Below, piece by piece: positions 55,897 to 64,000 of a stretch of DNA of 64,000 bases. The stretch is from Tubulanus polymorphus. Lineage: Eukaryota > Nemertea > Palaeonemertea > Tubulaniformes > Tubulanidae. The stretch spans positions 14,496,485 to 14,560,484 of the forward strand of contig NC_134027.1 in NCBI RefSeq assembly GCF_964204645.1. The letters run 5' to 3'. The notes under the pieces were generated by a model that made no database searches, was not told where the DNA came from, and saw nothing but the letters and a program-made list of their open reading frames with translations. The number at the start of each line of letters is the position of its first letter. Position 1 is the stretch's first letter. A program made the translations under genes and the position numbers.

Positions 55897-58800
55897 TCAA
55901 TTCTCTTTAGTTGCCCTATGACAGAAAAATGCCCAAAAAATTTCTCCATTTGAGTGTCCAAATCTATACCTAAATTCATCAATATAAATTCCAATTCTTT
56001 GGTGGACAACGCCCTTCATTTTCTTGATCCTACCTTTCATCATACCCCACATACCTTCAATGCCATTCGTGCAAACATTTTCGACAGATTTGAACTCTTT
56101 GGAATGATTAACAACACCATGGTTATACGTTTCATTTAACGTCGAATATGCCGACCAACCATCTGAATAAATTGTGCAGCCACTTGCAACGTGCTTCTTT
56201 ATAATCGGCAATAAAGTTTCACGATTTCTACGGTTCACAATTGACATTATATCATTCCGTGTTCCACGTTCAAAGATACCAAAAACCCATGTGTCCTGTT
56301 TTCCGCTTCCTTTGTTATATTTGCGTCTTTTTCCGAAAAGTGATTCATCAATTTCTGAAATTGATTCTGCGACATCACCTTTTATGATGACAGGGTTACG
56401 CCTTAGAAAATCGCTACAAACTTCACGCAACCTGTCATACCATTTCATGATGGTCTTCACGTTCAACTGAGGTTCCAATTTCTGCACTTGAAAAATCTAT
56501 AGATCAATTGCAAATCCATACACGATCAACAGAGCAGAACACAACGACAGTTTGGATCCCTGTAGAAATTATGAAAAAATAATTTTATAATAGACCATGC
56601 AGCCTAATACACGCTAACCCGGCCGCTAGATCTCAGCCCCTATATATAAGGGTAATACACGGGCACTCCCGGCCCCTCGATCCCTGCCACTTTATATAAG
56701 TGTAATACACGGGCACTACCGGCCCCTCGATCCCAACCACTTTATATAAGTGTAATACACGGGCACATCCGGCCCCTCGATCCCAGCCACTTTATATAAG
56801 GGTAATACACGGGCACACCCGGCCTCTAGATCTCAGCCCCTATATATAAGTGTAATACACGGGCACACCTGGCCCCTCTATCCAAGCCACTTTATTTAAG
56901 TGTAATACACGGGCACACCCAGCCCCTAGATCTCAGCCCCTATATATAAGTGTAATACACGGGCACACCCGACCCCTCTATCCAAGCCACTTTATATAAG
57001 GGTAATACACGGACACTCCCGGCCCCTCAATCCCAGCCACTTTATATAAGTGTAATACACGGGCACACCCGGCCCCTCTAACCCAGCCACTTTATATAAG
57101 GGTAATACACGGACACTCCCGGCCCCTCGATCCCAGCCACTTTATATAAGGGTAATACACGGACACTCCCGGCACCTCTATCCCAGCCACTTTATATAAC
57201 GGTAATACACGGACATACCCTGCCCCTCGATCCCAGCCACTTTATATAAGGGTAATACACGGACACACCCTGCCCCTCGATCCCAGCCACTTTATATAAG
57301 TGTAATACACGGATACTCCCAGCCCCTCGATCCCAGCCACTTTATATAAGGGTAATACACGGACACACCCAGCCCCTCGATCCCAGCCACTTTATATAAG
57401 GGTAATACACGGACACTCCCAGCCCCTAGATCTCAGCCCCTATATATAAGTGTAATACACGGGCACACCCGGCCCCTCGGTCCCAGCCACTTTATATACG
57501 GGTAATTCACGGGCACACCCGGCCCCTAGATCTCAGCCCCTATATATAAGTGTAATACACGGGCACACCCAGCCCCTCTTTCCCAGCCACTTTATATAAG
57601 GGTAATATACGGACACTCCCGGCCCCTCTATCCCAGCCACTTTATATAAGCGTAATACACGGGCACACCCGGCCCCTAGATCTCAGCCCCTTTATATAAG
57701 TGTAATACACGGGCACACCCGGCCCCTCTATCCCAGCCACTTTATATAAGGGTAATACACGGACACTCCCGGCCACTCGATCCCAGCCACTTTATATAAG
57801 GGTAATACACGGACACACCCTGCCCCTCGATCCCAGCCACTTTATATAAGTGTAATACACGGATACTCCCGGCCCCTCGATCCCAGCCACTTTATATAAG
57901 GGTAATACACGGACACAACCAGCCCCTCGATCCCAGCCACTTTATATAAGGGTAATACACGGACACTCCCAGCCCCTAGATCTCAGCCCCTATATATAAG
58001 TGTAATACACGGGCACACCCGGCCCCTCTTTCCCAGCCACTTTATATAAAGGTAATACACGGACACTCCCGGCACCTCGATCCCAGCCACTTTATATAAA
58101 GGTAATACACGGACACTCCCGGCACCTCGATCCCAGCCACTTTATATAAAGGTAATACACGGACACTCCCGGCCCCTCTATCCCAGCCACTTTATATAAG
58201 GGTAATACACGGACATACCCGGCCACTCGATCCCAGCCACTTTATATAAGGGTAATACACGGACACACCCAGCCCCTCGATCCCAGCCACTTTATATAAG
58301 GGTAATACACGGACACTCCCAGCCCCTAGATCTCAGCCCCTATATATAAGTGTAATACACGGGCACACCCGGCCCCTCGGTCCCAGCCACTTTATATACG
58401 GGTAATTCACGGGCACACCCGGCCCCTAGATCTCAGCCCCTATATATAAGTGTAATACACGGGCACACCCAGCCCCTCTTTCCCAGCCACTTTATATAAG
58501 GGTAATATACGGACACTCCCGGCCCCTCTATCCCAGCCACTTTATATAAGCGTAATACACGGGCACACCCTGCCCCTCGATCCCAGCCACTTTATATAAG
58601 TGTAATTCACGGATACTCCCGGCCCCTCGATTCCAGCCACTTTATATAAGGGTAATACACGGACACACCCAGCCCCTCGATTCCAGCCACTTTATATAAG
58701 GGTAATACACGGACACCCCCGGCCCCTCGATCCCAGCCACTTTATATAAGGGTAATACACGGACACACCCTGCCCCTCGATCCCAGCCACTCTATATAAG

Positions 58801-59319
58801 TGTAATACACGGATACTCCCGGCCCCTCGATTCCAGCAACTTTATATAAGGGTAATACACGGACACACCCAGCCCCTCGATCCCAGCCACTTTATATAAG
58901 GGTAATGCACGGACACTCCCGGCCCCTCGATCCCAGCCACTTTATATAAGGGTAATACACGGACACTCCCGGCCCCTCGATCCAAGCCACTTTATATAAG
59001 GGTAGTCGGCGGGTAATCCACGCATATACCCAGCCCCTCGATCCTAGCCACTTTATACAAGTGTAATACACGCTAACACACACGTCCCAAAATCATAACG
59101 TTGAAAAAACAACAATATTACCTCAAAGATGCTTCCAGTTCCGATAGAGCGATTGCAGCCACAGTCATTACACAACCAAATAAATCCATCAGTAATTGAT
59201 GTTCTTGATACTAATGACATCGGTTTAATGCACACATCACATTTATTTGCTGAATATAGCACTTCATGATCTAGCAAAAAATCAATTGCTTTTTTACAAT
59301 CATGAAAAAGTGGAGACAT
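55897..59319 (-). pseudogene. Merlin (IS1595-type) transposase, two exons, one stop
   Basis: Cut-and-paste transposase on the minus strand. Exon 1 (59,319-59,122) starts MSPLFHDCKKAIDFLLDHEV and has the zinc ribbon CDVC...WLCNDCGCNRSIGTGS, ending in frame at a GTAATA donor. Exon 2 (56,559-55,897) follows TTTCTACAG in the same phase. It begins GSKLSLCSALLIVYGFAI, has one in-frame TAG at 56,497-56,499, then the catalytic core: EIDESLFGKRRKYNKG (Asp), CTIYSDGWSAYSTL (Asp) and CTNGIEGMWGMMK (Glu). It ends HRATKEN. The intron (59,121-56,560) is filled by the 50-bp minisatellite. The whole gene lies inside the last intron of the DUF3987-like gene. No Merlin TIR or target duplication could be fixed. 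Confidence 0.87.
56599..59076. repeat. 50-bp minisatellite, about 49 units, in the transposase intron
   Basis: The unit is built from GGTAATACACGGACACTCCC, then GGCCCCTCGATCCCAGCCAC and TTTATATAAG. A second unit type has CTAGATCTCAGCCCCTATATATAAG. Types are interspersed, and a block around 57,420-57,660 recurs at 58,320-58,560, an offset of 900 bp (18 units). Every unit contains a TATATAAG word. GC content is far above the surroundings. Confidence 0.95.
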
Positions 59320-59889
59320 TTCCAGGACATGCTTCGAAAGTCGCCATTCTTATTTTACCAATTTCGGTTGAAACTGTAAGGATTGTTAACAATACTACTT
59401 TGGTTTCTATCGTATCAATTTATAGAACGAACAAACGAATGAACAATCGGCTAAACTCGTCCGATAAAAAGGAAAATTTCTATAACATTGAAAAAATATT
59501 CATTAATTGGCTGGCTTATATATAATGGAATGCAAATTCAACAAAAGCCACCACGTGCGCATTTATTTGATAAATTTCGTCTCTCTATTCCAGTAAGTCT
59601 GCAGGAGCTGAGCAGGAAAAACCTGGGTCATTTGAAAACACTAAAACAAGCAGGAGCTGGAAGATCAACACTTTTTTTCTTCAAGAAATTGCCAAACGCA
59701 CTTTTCGAAAAAGACAGTCTGTTGAAATGCACAGACACAACTTTAGACGTATATCGGGCAAAGTTTAATGATACGAGTAGTATGTCCGAGGCCATGAAAA
59801 CCACTTGTCGAATTCATCATCCAGAAATAGAGGCGTTTGAAGAAATGTTAACGCAGGTCGAGGACACGGATGAGTCGGATGAATCTTGA

Positions 59890-61000
59890 ACCTGATCAAG
59901 TAACCGTAATTGCATACCTAAAATATTTGTCGATTATCCAATGATTTGATAACTTATTATGGGTGGACTCTCGTCGTCGATATTATGGCCGGTCGATATT
60001 ATTTATGATCGTTTCAATTCATAGACTTATAATAAAAGCATTTATACAATGAAATAACTGGAAAACCTTTTACAGGTGTGAAACCCAAAGATACATAATT
60101 CGCCGAAAATTCAGTATGTTATTGCTATTAATAATAAGTTGTAATAATATTATTTTTTTGTTGAATGCCAATGTCAGTTTGTCGGTTCGTCGGTATGTCG
60201 GTTTGTCGGTTTGTCGGTTTGTCGGTACGTCCGTATGGCGTAATGTCGTAACATTCAACCAGTCCGATATTGGCGGATTAATTTCAAATACAAATCCGAT
60301 GTGATTAGTCTCTGCTGGAACTATTTAATGCTATAATGGACTTGAGCCATTGTTGCTATGGATCACGAAACAATGATGTCTGTTTTGCAGGCAAAAGGTT
60401 GAAAGCCTGTTTTGGTCGATGGCTAGTGACGTCATCAACATCGCCTTTTTTGTTACTCCCACAGCTAAACAACTCGCTTCTAACGGTTAACTGCTGATTT
60501 TGAATTTGCTGTCAAGTGTATTTTTTGCTGGCTGTTGATTAAAAGATTGTGAATCATGTTTTCCGAACTAGTTAAGCTTGTCTCCGTGTAGCGGCAATTC
60601 GTTTCACTTCGTTTTGTTCTTTTTATTTTCCAGCTGCAGAGTCCTCCCCAGTTCTTCTTCGAGAGCAGTGTGTCTAAAATTCATATTAAATTCATATTAA
60701 ATGTTCGTATGATGTAAAATAAAACCATATCACGTATTTGTAATTCTGAGACAAGAATGTTAAATGCTATGGACTAAGGTCTGGCGGATTAGAAACTATT
60801 TTATTTCTATCTTAATGAAATATTGTATGGTTTAGAAAAACTGTACCTGAAGACCTCTTCTATGTGTTCGGGTCACCTCAGAGTTGTATTTTTCGAATTT
60901 ATGTGCTTTAGTCGATATTTCCGGGCTCTAATCGATATGTTTCCGTGATTTAATCAATGTTTCTGCGCTGTGCTCGGTGCTTGAGGTGGCGCCACTATAC
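59890..61000. other. Intergenic region with a GTCGGTTT short tandem repeat
   Basis: At 60,176-60,232 about eight units of GTCGGT(T/A)(T/C)-type 8-mers form a microsatellite. The rest shows no gene. The AATAAAA at about 60,033 probably serves the DUF3987-like gene. Confidence 0.55.
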
Positions 61001-62477
61001 GGTACTTAATTATATTGTGTGCTCGGGGTGCTTTGTTTTAGCCAATTAGATTTGTTTTACGTCATAATTCGTGCCTTATAAAAAGGCACATAGGTATTTA
61101 ATTAAAGAGTCTCGGTGCATCTTCTTAGGTGTGTATTACTAAGATTTCGAACTATGGGGGGAGGGATTAATCTGATATTCTTAGTAAGTCATACTTAGCA
61201 CTGATTCTCTTTAGCTGAATATTTATTGGTCCTTATTCTCAAAGTTGTGTTTCTGCCAAGATGTCTTCGGAAAATAATCTTTCAGGGTTCGTAAGGAGGT
61301 TTTCTCCTTCGAATTATTCCTGAAAGTATTCTTTTTTTCCGATTTCTTTTCTTGGTTTTTCCCTCAACTTTTGAGTTTTGGTATAATGACCAACTCTTAC
61401 ATAAATATAAAAAAATACTTTACTGGAACCGGGGAGGTATTGTGGAAATTTCTATCTTTGCTAGGAGCACTAGTTTCATTTCTTGTCATAAAAGGAGCAC
61501 AGGTTTAAATCAAATATCCTTGAGTCTTACCTTTAGACTCCTGAAGACTTTATTCTCCCTTTAGAATGTTGTAAATAAGAGATAACCTCGAGGTTTTGTA
61601 TATATTGTTTATTGTTTGAATATTTCCAAGAGATAATAAATGGTATTCAAGAGAATATTGTCATATACGTTAAATTCTAAATCTTTGCCTTTTTCCCTAA
61701 ACTATATTTGTGGTGTCGGGTTACTGTCATTTGAGTAAAGGATTTTTAGCGTGTGCATTTTTTGGATTCTGTGACATCATAAAATATTCTTGGAGAATCT
61801 TGTGTGTTGAAGTGTTTTTGGGCATCATGTAAGTCTTCAAAAAAGGGAAGTATTGAGGGCACCCTCTAGTGGGAGAGGCCAAGTATTGGTGAATGCTCCT
61901 CGTTTTATTCAGTTGGTATCTATTATTCTTTTTTTGAAGCTAGACGCCTGATCAGGTCGGCTGTGGAGGCCGGAAATACTTGAAGCGCTGGACGCACTCC
62001 TGTATTTCCTCTTCAGTCGGAGAGAAAGCTAGGGGATTTTTATTTTATTTGAATTATTCATGATTCTCCTATTAATTCATTTGGTCACAGTTTTTCCTGC
62101 ATGCACACGCTTTTTCATGGGTGATTTGTGAGGACATTCACTCACCCGTGTTACCATTATGACTTATCACTGAGAATTAGGACTCCTTAAATTATTCTCA
62201 CTCACCAGAGCCTTGACCTATATTTTTATGCTAAATCTCATGGAGGGAAATCAGAGTATTTTCCCTTCTAGCTTCTCTACCTCCCAGATGCTAGTGACGT
62301 GAGCGAACCCTAGAAGCGACGCCTATATGCGAGTAACCTGTATTCCCTCTTGGTCGAGGAAATTCCGAGAGTTGAGACCGGAGACTTGACATTATGAATT
62401 TTTACGGAAACGGAAGTAGAATTCCTGTAGTCACTTGCCAGAGCACGCTACCCCGAATCCCGGTATTCCGCTTCAAA
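61001..62477 (+). repeat. Probable Gypsy 5' LTR region
   Basis: It precedes a primer-binding site and gag, with a TATA box TTATAAAAAGG at about 61,075 and an AATAAA at about 61,635. Long stretches have no coding potential. The left edge of the LTR cannot be fixed because the matching 3' LTR is outside the window; the right edge should be at or just before 62,477. Confidence 0.45.
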
Positions 62478-62493
62478 TGGTGGCGAGGTGGGA
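62478..62493 (+). promoter_or_regulatory. Probable primer-binding site
   Basis: TGGTGGCGAGGTGGGA begins with TGG, the complement of a tRNA CCA end, and lies between the LTR-like region and gag. The tRNA was not identified. Confidence 0.5.
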
Positions 62494-62796
62494 TTTTCTT
62501 TGATAAAAGCACATATTATTTTTTTTTATCTATGCGTTTTAGAGGTTTAGCCTTCCTTGGTGAGTGAGTCCCTGTAGAGTAATATAATCCGACACCCTCT
62601 TTTTCTCTTATCTCTGAGTTACATTGAACTATATAGGTTAGGTTTAGGAAGTGTTATTAGGTAGAAACCTGAGCAGAGTTCGTTTATCGTTTTTCCATGA
62701 TAAAACTTTCTTTCATTCTTTTCTTAGCTTGTTATTGTCTTTCGAGTGAATAAGAGACTGTCTAGGGGTGACGGACCTCGTGTTAATTCCTCGGCG

Positions 62797-63580
62797 ATGG
62801 ATGTAGTATATCCAAATGTTTTCTCCGAGGCCTACAATTATAAAATAAAACCTGAAAGTTATAATGGTGATACTAGTTGGTCTGATCACCGATTAAGTTT
62901 TGAAACCGTCTCTCGTATTAACTCGTGGCCTGATCATGCAAAAGCCGATTATCTTTTTGCTTCGCTTCGGGGTGCAGCTAGACAGTTGGTCTGTGCAAAA
63001 CTTTCCTCAGCTGAAGCACTTAATTACTTTGAGATGTGCAAAGTTCTCGAATCAAGGTTCGGCAAAGGTGCCCATTCTCAGACCTATTTGGCTGAGCTCA
63101 AGAATCGCCGCCGTAGAAGACATGAATCCTTGCGAGAGTTGGGTCAATCTATTCTTGTTTCATGTGCAATTGCGTACCCAGATTTTCCGGAGGACCATCA
63201 CGAACCGATGGCGCGTATGCATTTTATTGAAGCTTTAGAAGATAAGGAAATGAGATTAAAACCGTGGCAAACCAACTACCAAAGCTTGGATGAGCTTATT
63301 AGTTTCGCTCTACGAATAGAGGATATTCAGCTCATGGAAATGAGCGGGAGGATAGATCCAATAATCCTGTTTACCAGGTTCGCTCTTCCGAGGCTGCTAG
63401 GAATGATGAGATTGCGCGCATGCGCCAGGACTTCGAGAGGCTTAACGCTAATATCAGTAAAGTCGTGTCGCAACAAAATGACTATCCTGAGTATAGGTTC
63501 AAGCAGTGTTATCGATGCTTAAGATATGGCCATTTAGCGCGCCATTGTAGGAACCCCCTTCTTCTCATCCTCATAGAGAG
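62797..63580 (+). pseudogene. Gypsy retrotransposon gag, frameshifted
   Basis: Starts at ATG 62,797 (MDVVYPNVFSEAYNYKIKPE); the frame is open from 62,746. Capsid-type blocks: YNGDTSWSDHRLSFETVSRI, YLFASLRGAARQLVCAKLS, YFEMCKVLESRFGKGAHSQT and FALRIEDIQLMEMSGRID. Near 63,360 the frame changes. The nucleocapsid part follows (RMRQDFERLNANISKVVSQQ, then the zinc knuckle CYRCLRYGHLARHC at about 63,512-63,553), ending soon after. Typical Metaviridae Gag layout. The break makes this copy non-functional unless it is a sequencing error. Confidence 0.85.
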
Positions 63581-64000
63581 AGTTTAAACGAGAAGCGGCT
63601 GGTCCAACAGGGGAAAGATTAGCTGACCTGGGTATGTCCCCTTTGAAAGTAATTCCTTCGGTTAAATCAGATATCAACTTACCTAGTTCTATGTATATTC
63701 CTGCCTCGCTTTGGGGAGTTCAGGTCAAATATCTTGTAGATAATGGAGCTCACATAACTATTCTTAGCCGTCATGTCTATTCTAAACTTAATGAAAAAAT
63801 TAAACTATGTAATTCTAGTGTAAATTTAAGAGCGGCTGATAATCTTCCGATCGATGTTTTGGGATCCGCCGTCATACCTATAGGTTTATTCGACTCCAGT
63901 ATCACTTGGGAAGTCGTTGTTGCGGACATCAAAGATGACGCCATTCTCGGAATGGATTTCTTGTCAGAATATGACTGTCATCTTCACCCTAGACACCAGA
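63577..64000 (+). pseudogene. Gypsy pol start: retropepsin-like protease, cut by window end
   Basis: Open frame from the codon after TAG at 63,574-63,576 to the window end. It has LWGVQVKYLVDNGAHITILS, LRAADNLPIDVLGSAVIPIG and AILGMDFLSEYDCHLHP: the flap and ILG-MDFL signature of Gypsy aspartic proteases. The active-site triplet is D-N-G (63,739-63,747) instead of the usual D-T/S-G. Pol would continue to the right. It lies in a different frame from the zinc knuckle. Confidence 0.82.

Larger units (their letters stand above)
54207..59889 (+). pseudogene. DUF3987-like protein gene, four exons, one frameshift
   Basis: Exon A (start uncertain, 54,207-54,270) to 55,145, B 55,346-55,587, C 55,699-55,873, D 59,594-59,889. 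All junctions have GT/AG and keep phase. The introns are 200, 111 and 3,720 bp. Exon A has RAKNCPLDLLVGAMLPITAS, CGGGKSRAFDEIVIPANR and GLISEDEGAKLMTEI. After a one-base break near 54,752 come AISMLVFIQPEPMFKEMI and DEFWDRFLFIVSKP, the order found in DUF3987 proteins (primase/helicase-associated in phages and plasmids, also multi-copy in some animals). Exon D ends in RSTLFFFKKLPNALFEKD and an acidic tail; AATAAAA follows at about 60,033. The last intron holds an antisense transposase. Its role in an animal genome is unknown; a mobile-element origin is likely. Confidence 0.7.

Noticed and set aside
58892-59083. Frame across the 50-bp minisatellite on the minus strand
   Set aside because: It is a translation of repeat units only; the real minus-strand gene is spliced around the array.
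60070-60304. Overlapping frames with VCRFVGTSV-like or TDKPTYRRTDK-like repeats
   Set aside because: They translate the GTCGGTTT microsatellite on both strands.

Overview
This is a piece of an AT-rich animal nuclear genome, most likely a marine invertebrate. The evidence is spliceosomal introns, BEL/Pao, Gypsy, Merlin and Maverick/Polinton elements, tandem repeats and microsatellites. I cannot name the species. Almost all of the window is mobile or repeat-derived DNA, with nested insertions.

Layout. 0.06-1.2 kb: broken BEL/Pao gag (minus). 1.4-1.8 kb: short telomere-like tandem units. 2.4-17.7 kb: a large fold-back mosaic bounded by inverted copies of one end motif. It holds two inverted reverse-transcriptase scraps, six arrays of a 31-bp minisatellite (minus-oriented on the left, plus-oriented on the right), about 150-bp repeats carrying CTCF-like words, and a recent 1.66-kb tandem duplication. 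18.1-19.2 kb: a candidate small host gene with repeated 5' exon cassettes and a predicted 56-residue product. 20.6-23.3 kb: a palindrome, a tRNA-like sequence, 438-bp repeats and small hairpin modules. 23.3-24.6 kb: a decayed, internally deleted second Polinton.

26,330-45,871: a 19.5-kb Maverick/Polinton with a 6-bp target duplication (CATGGA) and about 610-bp terminal inverted repeats (TIRs). The outer two thirds of each TIR is itself a palindrome of about 410 bp. The plus-strand block holds protein-primed DNA polymerase B, a possible OB-fold protein, penton-like minor capsid, several membrane or coiled-coil proteins, the double-jelly-roll major capsid protein and a zinc-finger/acidic protein. 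The converging minus-strand block holds the packaging ATPase, the retroviral-type integrase, two accessory proteins, an unknown protein and HNH endonuclease sequence. Many genes share a T-tract plus TAAATG start context. Most large genes carry stops, frameshifts or short tandem duplications, so this copy looks non-autonomous although its ends are well kept. No adenovirus-type maturation protease was found.

46.1-53.9 kb: a BEL/Pao pol relic split by a 6.3-kb element with about 400-bp TIRs and a TA target duplication. 54.2-59.9 kb: a spliced DUF3987-like gene whose last intron contains an antisense Merlin (IS1595-type) transposase gene; that gene's own intron is filled by a 50-bp minisatellite of roughly 49 units. 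61-64 kb: the 5' part of a degraded Gypsy retrotransposon (LTR region, primer-binding site, gag, protease), cut by the window end.
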